DNA of 64,000 nucleotides from Chrysochromulina tobinii (Eukaryota; Haptophyta; Prymnesiales; Chrysochromulinaceae). Shown piece by piece: positions 33,558 through 43,231 of this stretch. Within the stretch, counting starts at the first letter, position 1, and every line of letters starts with the position of its first letter. The position numbers and the translations under genes are program-made. The notes beneath the pieces were generated by a model. That model was not told the DNA's origin, searched no databases, and saw nothing but the letters and a program-made list of their open reading frames with translations. Where the stretch lies: NCBI GenBank assembly GCA_001275005.1, contig JWZX01003373.1:29831-93830 (forward strand), in the 5' to 3' direction.

Positions 33558-34122
33558 AACCCCTCAGGCCTCAGGCTCAGCACTCAGCTAACCCTTAACG
33601 CTTAACGCTATAAGGTACGTGTAACCTGTAACCTCAGTGCGGAGTGTTCACAGCCAATGTTTAGAATTCGACACTAGTGCTGTTCGCACCGCGCACGCAC
33701 TCCGTCCGGAACTTTCTCTTTCGAACCGTGCGATTCGCGCGCTGCCTCCGGGCCCTCGGTGCGGGGGCCCGCTGAGGCAGCCATCTGCTCCTATGTTACT
33801 CCAGGATGTCCTTTGTTCGCCGATCGGTCCGCGTGCGCGGTCGGTCGCACCGTCCGCCCCCGCGTGTACCTGTACGCGACGTGTACGCGACCACGTCCCC
33901 CGGAGCGCGCGGGACTCCCGCCCGGGCCGCCGCGCCCCCGCGCCGAACCGAACTGAAACCGAACAAACGGCTCGCCCGCCGCCTCGCGAACCGAAAATAC
34001 CCCACGCCCGGCGCACACGACATCCGCGTTCCGCAACCAAGCCGCGCGAACCCCGATGCATCAACTCACACCTCCCCACTCACACGGCCCAGCTGTGATG
34101 CCCACATCATCTGCCTCACCTT
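33558..34122. other. Convergent intergenic region with GC-rich island
   Basis: 565 bp between two 3' ends. 33580-33640 contains short repeats (aacccttaacgcttaacgct, taacctgtaacctcag). 33740-33990 is GC-rich (ccgcccccgcgtgtacctgt). No gene supported. Confidence 0.5.
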
Positions 34123-35100
34123 TCACTCGTCAGTGCCGCTCAACAGAGAGCCGATCGTGCTCGCGGCCGCGCGCGAAGCAACGTGCTTGCGTCCCTGCTT
34201 TGACCTCTCGGTAACAACACCGCAGCCACCTGTCTGCAGCAGGCTGAGTGAGACTGACTCGTTGGCACCGCCCGAGCGGCTCGTCTGGCGCTTGGCCAGC
34301 TGCAGCAGCAAGAGCTGCTGCTGCCGCTTCAGGGCGTCAGCGTTGCCCACATCGGCGAGCGGCGCGGCTCTCGGCTGCGGGGTCGGCGGGGGCCGCTCGG
34401 ACTCGGACTCGGAGGCCGCCGCCTGCTCCTCGAGCGCGCGCTGCCTCGCCTCAGCCTCGGCCATCTGCCGCCGCTCCTCCTGCATTGCGCGATACTCCTT
34501 GCGAAACTTCTCCTTCATCTCATCGGAGACTAGCTCGTACGGGTCGAGCACAGGTTTGCACTCCAAAATGTTGGCAGCCGCATGCGCTCGTGAGGCATCC
34601 ATGCCAGTCGCCGGGCGGCTCGCTTGCGATTGGCCAGTCACCGGTCGACGCGAGCTTGCGGTGCTCAGCCGCTCTCGAAGTTGAACTTCGAGCTCTTCGG
34701 CAAGCGGGGCCGACGATGCCATCAGCTCCTTGGCCGTCGGCGGCCGCACAGACCTCGTGGACCGCTTTGAAGCGGCAGTCGATGGAGGCCTCTGCTGTTG
34801 CTGCCGCTGCTCACGCTCCATCTTGGCGCTGAGAAGTGACTCGCTAATGTGCTGGCCGAGTGAGCCAGCAATCGAGTACTCAGTGGTAGCTGTTACAGGT
34901 CGCGGGCCCATGGCCGACTGGCCTGTTCGCGGGCGTGCAGAAGATGAAGCCTCAACTTCGGCCTGAAGGCGGGAAAGCAAATGGCTTGCGTCCTCGCCCT
35001 TGTCGATGAGCTTGGACGACTCCTCCATCAGCAGCGACACGCGATCACTCTTTGTCAATCTGTCGAGCCTGGACAGGTTGGCTGCCGTGAGCAGCGCCAT
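34123..35100 (-). CDS. Unrecognised Gln/Ser/Arg-rich coiled-coil protein
   Basis: First ATG 35100; 325 aa. Begins MALLTAANLSRLDRLTKSDR and a helical segment LLMEESSKLIDKG, then repeated RPVTG/RPPT-type Ser/Arg-rich linkers (GQSAMGPRPVTATT, RPVTGQSQASRPATG), and a charged helix DEMKEKFRKEYRAMQEERRQMAEAEARQRALEEQAA. The end is Leu/Gln-rich (ALKRQQQLLLLQLAKRQTSR). No signal peptide or membrane span. I do not recognise it; the short PTxRP-like linkers and coiled coil occur in many flagellar and cytoskeletal proteins, but that is a weak hint. TTCACA at 35177-35182 lies 77 bp upstream. Confidence 0.6.
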   Translation of the reverse strand: MALLTAANLSRLDRLTKSDRVSLLMEESSKLIDKGEDASHLLSRLQAEVEASSSARPRTGQSAMGPRPVTATTEYSIAGSLGQHISESLLSAKMEREQRQQQQRPPSTAASKRSTRSVRPPTAKELMASSAPLAEELEVQLRERLSTASSRRPVTGQSQASRPATGMDASRAHAAANILECKPVLDPYELVSDEMKEKFRKEYRAMQEERRQMAEAEARQRALEEQAAASESESERPPPTPQPRAAPLADVGNADALKRQQQLLLLQLAKRQTSRSGGANESVSLSLLQTGGCGVVTERSKQGRKHVASRAAASTIGSLLSGTDE

Positions 35101-35394
35101 GGCGATAGGCGGACGTTGGAACACGGCCCGACGCTACACGGTGGGCTACCAAATCAGGAAATAGCGAAACACCATGTTCACATCCCTTCATCTTCCATCA
35201 AATCAATATATAACAGCATTGATTGCAGCCGTCGTCGAGTAGTCGTCGAGGCGAGAGCGAGATGCGCCGCCCACCCCTAGACTCCTATCCATGCCTCAGG
35301 TCTCGTACATGTGCGGAAAGGGTGAGAGACCTTGGTCGCTCGTCCCACGGCCAGCGGTGCTGATCAGGTACCTAGGCCAGCGCAAGGCCGGCGC

Positions 35395-36522
35395 TTAGAT
35401 GGATACGGGTGGGCCGCGCGGCGACCCTCGTGCGGACTTGGACGCAAACCGGTTGATCCGAGCTTTGTGTTGCGAGTTCTCCTCTGCGAGGATGCGGGCG
35501 CTTGCCGACTTGCGTGCCCTCGAGGCGGACGCTGCCTCGGCGCGTCCCGCGCCAACCACACCATCGGGCCCGACGTCATCTGTGACGTCATTGTCCGTTG
35601 CCGCGCCCGTGGCACTGACCCGTTGCCGGAACGCGGCGTTTTCCGCGGCGAGCCGTTGGGAGTCCGCTTCCTTGCGTGCCCTCGAAGCAGCGGCAGCTTC
35701 GGCACGCCCCGCACCAAAAATTCCATCAGGCCCCACGTCGTCGGTGATATCATCGTCCACTCGCGCCCCCGTGCTCCTGACTCGTTGATAAAACACGGCG
35801 TTTTCTTCGGCGAGCTGTTTGGCCTCAGCTGCCTTGCGCGCCTTCGAAGCGGCGGCAGCTTCGTCACGGCCCGCGCCAATGACGCCATCAGGACCCACGT
35901 CGTCGGTGATGTCATCGTCCGTTCGCGCATCCGTGTTTGCCAATCGCCGCCGATGCTCCGCGTTCCGGCGCGCCAAATCTTCGCGTTCTCGCGCCTTGCG
36001 CGCTCGCGACTCTGCAGCTGCTCGGCGCCGAGCAGCGCCTGCCTCGTCGTCCCGCACATCGTTGTCAGTTGCTGCTTTCATGTGCTTGATGCGATGCTGA
36101 AGCGCCGCGTTCTCCCGGCGAATACGCTCCTTCTCTTGCGCCTTCGCCTGCGCGGTCGCATCCTTGAGCGCTTGCCGTGCGCGTTGCGTCTCGACGAGCA
36201 GCGACTTCTTGTCCGGACTCGCCTCCCTGGGATTCCAGCCGTTACGCGCGATGTCATCGTACGTTGCTGGTGAGGGGGGTTTTATGCCAAGCATCATGAG
36301 CCGGAATTCGTCCGCCTGCTCTTCACGCCGGCGACGCGCGAGGAACTGGCAGTAGCGCCGCTTGGCATCTGCTTTTTGCCACAGATCCTGCAACCGCTCT
36401 GATAGGTGGTCCGTGGAGGCCTCCTCTTCAAGTGTCAACTCCCGAGTTTTGCTTGTATTCGAAGGTGGCATGAAGTTGCATAGATATGGCTCCAGCATTG
36501 ACGCGGGCTTGAGGCTCATCAT
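35395..36522 (-). CDS. Unrecognised protein built of 54-residue acidic repeats
   Basis: First ATG 36522; 375 aa. Residues 1-150 contain a helical region (STDHLSERLQDLWQKADAKRRYCQFLARRRREEQADEFRLMMLGIKPPSPATYDDIA). From about residue 165 three well-kept repeats of 54 residues follow, each with DDDITDDVGPDG, then GAGR.EAAAAS.ARK, then LAEEN and a short basic helix ending TGA; a fourth, degenerate copy precedes them. The unit spacing is exactly 162 nt (for example tcatcgtcc at 35913, 35751 and 35589 region). The pattern alternates an acidic Gly/Pro loop with a charged helix. I do not know the family; calcium or cytoskeleton binding could be imagined but nothing shows it. Confidence 0.65.
   Translation of the reverse strand: MMSLKPASMLEPYLCNFMPPSNTSKTRELTLEEEASTDHLSERLQDLWQKADAKRRYCQFLARRRREEQADEFRLMMLGIKPPSPATYDDIARNGWNPREASPDKKSLLVETQRARQALKDATAQAKAQEKERIRRENAALQHRIKHMKAATDNDVRDDEAGAARRRAAAESRARKAREREDLARRNAEHRRRLANTDARTDDDITDDVGPDGVIGAGRDEAAAASKARKAAEAKQLAEENAVFYQRVRSTGARVDDDITDDVGPDGIFGAGRAEAAAASRARKEADSQRLAAENAAFRQRVSATGAATDNDVTDDVGPDGVVGAGRAEAASASRARKSASARILAEENSQHKARINRFASKSARGSPRGPPVSI
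35430..35930 (-). repeat. 162-nt coding repeats (3 good copies, 1 degenerate)
   Basis: Successive copies of the DDDITDDVGPDG coding segment lie 162 bp apart inside the 375-aa protein gene, with a degenerate fourth copy further upstream near 36060. Confidence 0.8.
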
Positions 36523-36920
36523 CACCGCAGGCTTGAAGCCCAAATACTGAGAGGCCTACGCAATGTTTTCGCGCTTTGGATCGCGCACAAAGAGTCCGCC
36601 CCTATGCGCCGTTTCGCCCCGCCGTGTTTGGAAGGTTCTGGACGAAACGCAACGCGTCGCTAGAAAAGTTTTCTTTTGTCTCACCGGACCGTACCTAGAC
36701 CGTACCTAACGAGGCGGGCGACCACATCGGGCGGCATTGAACCCCCCTTGGCAGGGCGCAACGCACCGCTCCGCTAACATTCTGGTCCACTGTTGTATTA
36801 ACGTGTGGGCCTCCTGCGGAAGTAAACGTCCCTGTGCGCTGGCCTCCCATGGCCAACGTACGTACAAGTTTTTCGCAAAACTGGTAACTTTCGTCGAACT
36901 AACCTAACGATTCGTGCGAG
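36523..36920. promoter_or_regulatory. Divergent intergenic region, repeat protein / LON-domain protein
   Basis: 398 bp between opposed ATGs. No exact TGTGAA. Contains agaccgtacctagaccgtac-like repeats near 36690-36710. Nothing else recognised. Confidence 0.45.
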
Positions 36921-38171
36921 ATGCCGAGATCGGTGCTCTTGGTGTTGGCGCTGCTTGCTGGCGCTTTGGGATTCGGTCCGAGCTCGTTGCTTCGCGGTTC
37001 GCGTGCTCACTCGGCCTGCCGTCGGGCAGTTGTGCCGCTGCTGTCTGCCGATGGAGTCGGCACCAGTGAGGTGAGGTGGCTTGCGCCCCTGGACCCAACA
37101 GACCCAGAGTCTGCTCCTAGTGCGGGCGCGATGGTGATGCCGCTCTTTCCCCTCGGTGTCACCTACCTGCCATACACCTCGCCCGTGCTCAACATCTTTG
37201 AGCCGCGGTATCGCGCCATGTACAACGACATCCTCTTCTCTGGAGCTCGCCGCTTCATGGTGTGCAACGTGGACTCGGAGACGGGTCGCATGGCCGAGGT
37301 GGGCGTGATTTTCTATCTCGACGAGCTCAAGGAGGTCTCCGAGCAGACGCAGGATCGCGTCAAGTACATCGGCTCGCACTCGGTCATCGGGCGTGCGCAG
37401 CTCAACAAGGTGCTCAACCCATCGGTGGCAGCGACGCGCAAGTCATACCTACGTGCGGAGGTGACCGAGCTGCGGGATTCGGACGCGGCGGGTAACGCGG
37501 CGACCGCGAATGCCGAAGCCGAGCTCCTCAAGATGTTTGAGAATCTCGTGGACATGCAGGCCGAGCTCAAGGAGGAGCCGCGCTTCACTGAGGCAGTCAA
37601 GGGTACGCTCGCCTTTGGCCCCGGCACAGGCAAGGAGGATAAGGGGCTCTGGGGCACGATCGTGCTGTGGCAGCAGTTTCTCGAGCAGCGTGCGCAGGTG
37701 GTGGGCAACAAGATGCAGAGGGAGATCCAGAAGAAGGTGGTCGACTTTCTGCAGCGCGCAGAGGAAAGCGATTTCGACCGCTCGAAGCTCGTCAACAGCC
37801 GCGGCGAGGTGCGCCTCGAGGATCTGCCTGAGGAGCTCACTTCCGAGATCCGCTCGATCCAGCGCCGCTACCGCGAGGAGCTCGAGGCGAGCGAGTCGGA
37901 CCCGTACGGCCTGCAGTTCCAGGCGCTGCTGCAGGCGGAGACGCACGCGGCGCGGCTAAAAGTCTTCGAGCGGGTGCTTGATGTCGAGCGCAAGCGCCTC
38001 TCGGCACGCGTGCGCGAGCGCCAAAAGATTGAACCTGGGCCCCCCTTGCCCTCGCCCAGCTTTCAGCACGGTGCTGCCGAACCCACCGCGCTCGGCACGT
38101 CTGAGAGAGAGCGCACGTATGACTCTCATCCGCAGGCGACGTTGCAATCGCTCTTCAAAAAGAATGACTGA
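36921..38171 (+). CDS. LON substrate-binding-domain protein, plastid-type leader
   Basis: 416 aa, single exon. It opens with a hydrophobic signal-like segment MPRSVLLVLALLAGALGFGPSS, with a Phe shortly after the predicted cleavage (AGALG-FGP), as in bipartite plastid leaders of secondary algae, then a basic Ser-rich stretch. From about residue 70 comes the LON N-terminal (PUA-like) domain: MPLFPLGVTYLPYTSPVLNIFEPRYRAMYNDIL ... FMVCNVDSETGRMAEVGVIFYL ... GRAQLNKVLNP. No AAA ATPase or protease domain follows; instead a long charged helix (QREIQKKVVDFLQRAEES ... EIRSIQRRYREELEASE). Stand-alone LON-domain proteins exist in plant and algal plastids; their role is unclear. Confidence 0.8.
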   Translation: MPRSVLLVLALLAGALGFGPSSLLRGSRAHSACRRAVVPLLSADGVGTSEVRWLAPLDPTDPESAPSAGAMVMPLFPLGVTYLPYTSPVLNIFEPRYRAMYNDILFSGARRFMVCNVDSETGRMAEVGVIFYLDELKEVSEQTQDRVKYIGSHSVIGRAQLNKVLNPSVAATRKSYLRAEVTELRDSDAAGNAATANAEAELLKMFENLVDMQAELKEEPRFTEAVKGTLAFGPGTGKEDKGLWGTIVLWQQFLEQRAQVVGNKMQREIQKKVVDFLQRAEESDFDRSKLVNSRGEVRLEDLPEELTSEIRSIQRRYREELEASESDPYGLQFQALLQAETHAARLKVFERVLDVERKRLSARVRERQKIEPGPPLPSPSFQHGAAEPTALGTSERERTYDSHPQATLQSLFKKND

Positions 38172-38507
38172 CGTCCGCTGGGAGATGCAAGCGCCGCGTG
38201 GATCGATCGATTACACTGGCGACACTGCGAATCACCCGTCCCCGTCCGCACGCCAGGGCCTCACAGAGAGTGAGCCCACCCTCACTGACGTTGGCGTGGC
38301 GTTCCGCAACGTCCTTGGTATCGAGTTTTTCGCCGCGAGTACCCGCGGACGAGCTCGGCCTCGTAGGGACGCAGCTTCCAAGGAATTTCTGTGAATGACC
38401 CCTGAACGAAAACGATTGGCTGTGAATTCACATGGATGACCCGCGAGGCCGCGACAAGCTGAAAAGCGCGCTCGGGACGAAGTCGGACGTCTCGTGCACG
38501 TGAGCAC
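38172..38507. other. Intergenic: promoter of the 38508 gene
   Basis: 336 bp. Contains TGTGAA at 38390-38395 and the palindrome at 38421-38432. No gene. Confidence 0.5.
38421..38432. promoter_or_regulatory. Palindromic TGTGAATTCACA element
   Basis: Perfect 12-bp palindrome 76 bp upstream of the ATG at 38508; same sequence as at 15070-15081. A further TGTGAA lies at 38390-38395. Confidence 0.6.
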
Positions 38508-41500
38508 ATGAGTTCGAGTAAAGGCATACACAGTACAAGGAAGCCTGAGATGCCAGTCTCAGATTGCGACTTGACATTCTGGGCAGACCTCAAGTCGAGG
38601 GACGCGCAGGGTAACGATCGCACGCCTCCGCATTACCTCGTTGCCTTCGGCAAGCAGCTCCGCTGCTTCTCGGAGGCGAAATGTCGTGCCCTTCTCGGCG
38701 AGGACCAGCCTGCATCGTATCTGCACGCCTTTGACTGGATCGATGGCCTGTGGAATGGCCAGCTCAGCAAGCAGCCTTGGCACGTAGAAGTGTGTACGGC
38801 ACTTCTTGAGCGTGCGTTCCTCAAAGGCCTGCACGCGTGCGTGCATGCGAAGGCCGCTGCGGACGAAGCCGCGGCCGCCGATGCGCTCGAGGCCGCTAAG
38901 CAGGCTGTGCAGAAAAAGTTTGGTGAGGAGAAGCGCTTCGAGATGGAAGCGGACGTAAAAAACGACCTCGAGAAGAAATGGCAATGCGCTCTCGATCACG
39001 TCAACACTTTCATGAACAAGAGCAAGGATGCAGTGAGCTGGCTGCCGCACGTGCTTCGCTCATTAGAGGCGACCCTAGGGGCGACCCTAGAGGCGACCCT
39101 CGAGGCGCTGCCGCCGATCGGTGTCACACTTGATATGCACCTGCCGCGCTACTCGAGCCCCCTCTTCCTCGAGGCGATACAGCGCGACGCCAGGGCAGAC
39201 CTCCTAGGCACGGTGCGGCGCCGTGCCGCGTGCCTGCCCCACGCCGATGCCCCACGCTGATGCCCCGCGATACTGCCCTGCGACGCTGCCCTGCTCTGAT
39301 GCCCATCGGTGTAGTCCTTACCTCCCATCCTCTCTGATGCCTTGCCTCTCCCATCCTCCATTCCTCCATTCCGTGCCTGCAGCACGCGGCGCAACAGGCG
39401 CTTTGGGCGGAGCAACAGGCTCTTTGGGCGGCTAAGGTGGTGGCACTGGAGGCGGAGATGTCCCGGCAGCGAGCGGGATGTCTCCCGGTGGCTCCCGAAG
39501 CGACAGCGACTAGCGACGCCGCAGAGGTGGTGGGCTCGAAGCGAAAGCAGCTCGCACCGCCGCCAGCAGCGGAAGCGGCGGCACCGGCCGGCGACGCTTC
39601 GACTGTGAATGAGAATAGATGCGACGCTTCGACTGCGGCAGCAGCGCTGTCAGCCGTGGACGTCGCGCAGGCGCAGGCGGCCGCTCCGGCGCCCAAGGCT
39701 CCGCGGCTGGCAGAAGACGGCACTGCTGCTCAAGCCGCCTCTGTATCCTCGGCCTCAGCGGCGAAGACGGATGCGGAGGAGGCGGAGGAGGCGGAGGAGG
39801 CGAAGGAGGCGAAAGAGGCGAAGGAGGCGGAGGCTGCACAAGCGGCGGATGCGTCGACGGCGACAGACGCGGCCCTCGCCGCGGAGGTGGCGGCGTCCGA
39901 TGGGGTGGCAGGGGCCGACTTGGTGGCGGGGGCTGACGGGGTGGCGGGGGGCGAATGGGGGGGAGCGGCGAGGAGAACGATGCCATGATCGCGCACGAGC
40001 CCGATGGCGAACCGGACCACGACGCCGTCGCGGAGGACAAGGACGGCATCGAGGAGGATAACGAGGTGGAGATGTTCCAAGAGGATAACGAGGTGGAGAT
40101 GTTCCAGGAGGATGCGGAAGTGGAGATGTTCCAGGAGGATAACGAGGTGGAGATGTTCCAAGAGGATGCGGAGCCCTTGGCTCTGACGCCTAGCGCCACG
40201 CCCGCGCCGCGCCGAACCGATCGCCCTACGCCGCTTCCGATGGTCAGCGCGCCTTCTGTCGCCGCCGCCGCCGCCGCCGGAGCCGACCCCTCCACCGCCT
40301 TGGGCGCATGGGGTACGCCGCCGCCCTTTGAGCCGTTGGCGCCGGTGGCGGTCCTGCTCCATCCAGGCGGCATCTCCCGACGCGGACCGGTGGTGTCGCA
40401 GCAGGAGGGGGCGGCGGTGCAGCATCTTCTCGCCTTCCCGCAGCTCAAGAAGGTGGGGCCGGGCCTACCGCGCGCGCCGCAGGAGACTCTGCTCGTCATC
40501 CATGCGAACGGTATGATGTTTGGCTTCACGCGCTCGAAGCAGATTCCGCAGCCCTCGCCGGTGCTGGCATCGCCCCACCCTCAGAGCGCGCACGCCTTCG
40601 AAGCAGCGCCCACGCCCCCGGCGCTCCCGCCGCTCCCGCAGCTCAGGCCCCTGTGCGTCTACGGCAATGAGGCTGTGCCGCTGCTTCCGGGCCACGCCGG
40701 GCACGGCCCTGGCGAGAAGGTCTTCCGCTCGACGCTCATCAAGCTGCACAACACGGACAAGATTATCGTGTGCGTGATGGGTAGCCTCAAGTTGTACGAG
40801 GTGCCCCACGAGAAGATCACGCAGAAGCAGGGTCTCGACCCTGCGTCACAGACGAACATCGAGCGCCAGTTCGAACAGCGCATGCCGGAGGTGCTCAAGA
40901 ATATTTCGCAGGTGCCTGCCATCCACCCACGCGACAACAACTTGTACGCGACTGCTTGCACTGACGGCACCATTGTCGTCAAGAACTTCCACATCGAGAT
41001 GCAGCATCAGGTCATCGGTCAGCCCTGCATCTCGGGGCTGCACGCCGTGACCGCCGAGGAGCTACCTGTCGCTCAGCCTCCCCCACCCACGCACGTCTTC
41101 TTCACACCGCACGGCAGCATGCTCATCGTCGTCAAGACACCCGCCCCCATGTTCCCTGCTGTGCGTGGCAACACGCCCACCCAGGGCAGCGACTCACCGC
41201 CCGCCTCTGGCGCGACGTGCCGACGACTCATGCGCCGTGGGGCTCGCGCGTGGCGGCGGCGGCCGCTCGAGCGACACGGTGCGCCCGACGCCGGCCACGC
41301 CGGCCACGCCACCCACCATGCTGCTCTGCTATGAGGTGCCCCCATACGCGATCGCGCCGGGCGCGCGCGAGCCGGAGGAGTTTCAGACCAAGCGCTCGGC
41401 CTTCCCCGAATCGGACGACGGCCAGAGGCAGTACGAGGCGGCTCTCAAGGCAGAGAAGAAGGAGAAGAAGGATCGAACCCACCACGACCTCACGTTCTGG

Positions 41501-42325
41501 GTGGACGAGGTGAATCGGCACAACCGCGGCGACAGGCTGCTACCGCAGGACCCGCGCAACGTGCAGCTGATCCCTCTCGGCCACCCCATCATGGCGGTGC
41601 CGCGCCCGTCCAAACTGCCGCGCCTGCCCGTGCATGGCTTCCCGCGGTGCACGATCGCGCGCGAGGACAAGGAGTACGCGCTCCTCCTGTGGGCCGAGCA
41701 GGCGCAGATGTGGCTCGTCGCGGGCGGTGCGATGCAGGTCACTGCCACCTTCCGGTCGCCTCATCTCAGCTGCGTCGCACCGCTCGAATGGCCAACACCG
41801 CCGCCCGCCTCCGCCGCTGAGATGCAGCTCAATGGCCATTGGGGCAGCGGCGGAGGTCTTGCGGAGAGCACAAAAACGACACTCTACTGGCTGGTGGGAA
41901 CGAGCCGCGGCGAGGTACATGTACTGCATGGTGACACGCTCGCGAGGGTTACGATCTTGCCGGCGCACACGGCACGCCTCGCGAGCCCGAGTGCGAGCCG
42001 TGCGTTGTGCCGCACCACCACGCACGGCGTCCTCTTGGGAAGCAAGGTGCCACCTGCCGTGCCGCCCGCTGCCGGCGGCGCCACGCGCTCTTCGGCGGCA
42101 TCGTACGCCGAGTACGAGGCGGCGGCGCTTGCGCGGGGCGACAAGCCTGTGGGCATCTCGGCCCTAACCGTCATCAAGCCCGATCCCAAACCTGACGAGC
42201 CTCGCGCGAGTGCTCGCGAGTTGGCCGAAGCGGCCCTCGTCGTTGGCTTCGAGGACGGCGCGGCGCGCCAATACCGTCTCGTCGATGTGCTGTTCGCAGC
42301 GTGCGAGGGTGCGACGCGGGCCTGA
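38508..42325 (+). CDS. Large unrecognised protein with coiled coil and beta-propeller-like C-terminus (4 exons)
   Basis: Exons 38508-39212, 39383-39886, 39973-41160 and 41336-42325 (introns 170, 86 and 175 nt; the second junction is the least sure). Coding length 3387 nt, 1128 aa. Part 1 is a helical region (DLTFWADLKSRD, DWIDGLWNGQLSKQPWHVEV, AKAAADEAAAADALEAAKQA). Exon 2 adds a coiled coil (HAAQQALWAEQQALWAAKVV) and a nuclear-type KRKQ and Ala/Glu-rich linker. Exon 3 holds four EDNEVEMFQ repeats and then strand-rich sequence with blade-like phrases: YATACTDGTIVVKNFHIE, LYWLVGTSRGEVHVLHGDTLARV, LVVGFEDGAARQYRLVDVLF, similar to degenerate WD40 blades. THHDLTFWVDEVNRH in the last part echoes DLTFWADLKSRD at the start. 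Family unknown. Confidence 0.55.
40054..40161 (+). repeat. 27-nt coding minisatellite, 4 copies
   Basis: gaggataacgaggtggagat plus gttccaa (with small changes) repeated four times contiguously, encoding (EDNEVEMFQ)4 with N/A variation. Confidence 0.95.
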
Positions 42326-43231
42326 GACGGCACAGCTGATCGCGGCGCGTGGCGTACACTGGCAACATGAGGGTGGTAGTCGCTGTGCGTACACTACTGG
42401 CAACTGATGCGCTCGCCTACACTTGCCGGGCCACATGCCTGTTGCATGGTTGGATTGCATGTCGGGCACACGAAAGCCGTTCGATGCTCGCGGGCTCCGG
42501 GGGCTCCTCGCCCAATCCTCGCCCCGCAGCGGTTCTTCGCGCGTCGGTATAGCGTCGGAACGGTGTTTGCGTGTTCAACCACTCGAAAGACCGCCGCGCG
42601 AGCCGGCGAGGACGTCGAACAGCGCTTGCTACCCACGCCGGTCCGGGACTTCATGTAGCACACCGAAGAACGCGAGCCCCTCCCGCGCGTCTCTCGTCTC
42701 GTGTCTCGACTGCTCGACTGTCTCAATTATGGCGTCTCTCGTGTGTCTGCCGGTTTTTACGATACGGATGATATCGCCGGGAACCGGGTGGAAGCAACTG
42801 TCGCGTGGGGTCAGTGCCGTACTGCCGGTTACAACCGCTTCCAAGTTCCATCCGGTCGGCTCGTCCCGGCCGTCCCCCGCTTTACAAGCCGCCGCTTGCT
42901 ACGCCTATAAAAATTCCCTAACGCCCCGCGCCTCTCGCTCCGGGAGGTGACCCGGCGCGTGCGGCGAATCGGCGATGGTGGTTCGGTTTTCGGTTGGTGC
43001 GTCGCTCGAGTGCGTCGCGCGCCCGGCCTCGGGTGGTGGCCCGGACGAGTTACACGACACCACCACACTGGAGACTGGTGAATACCTGCTTCGTGAGCGG
43101 AGAGCCCGGCATGAGAGGAGCCCGCCGATCCGACGTGAATCCGACGATCCCATCTCACACGACGCAGACGGCGCGACAGTACAGTAACAGTAGCCGAGCC
43201 GACATGCTTGATCTCGACGGGACCGAGGTGC
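42326..43231. other. Convergent intergenic region
   Basis: 906 bp, the longest gap in the window, between two 3' ends. 42910-43060 is GC-rich (acgccccgcgcctctcgctc). Overlapping open frames on both strands look compositional. Nothing recognised. Confidence 0.45.

Noticed and set aside
35332-36273. Plus-strand frame of 313 codons opposite the 54-residue repeat gene
   Set aside because: Its apparent repeats are the antisense of the real repeats; the minus frame has a sensible helix/loop pattern and a better start.
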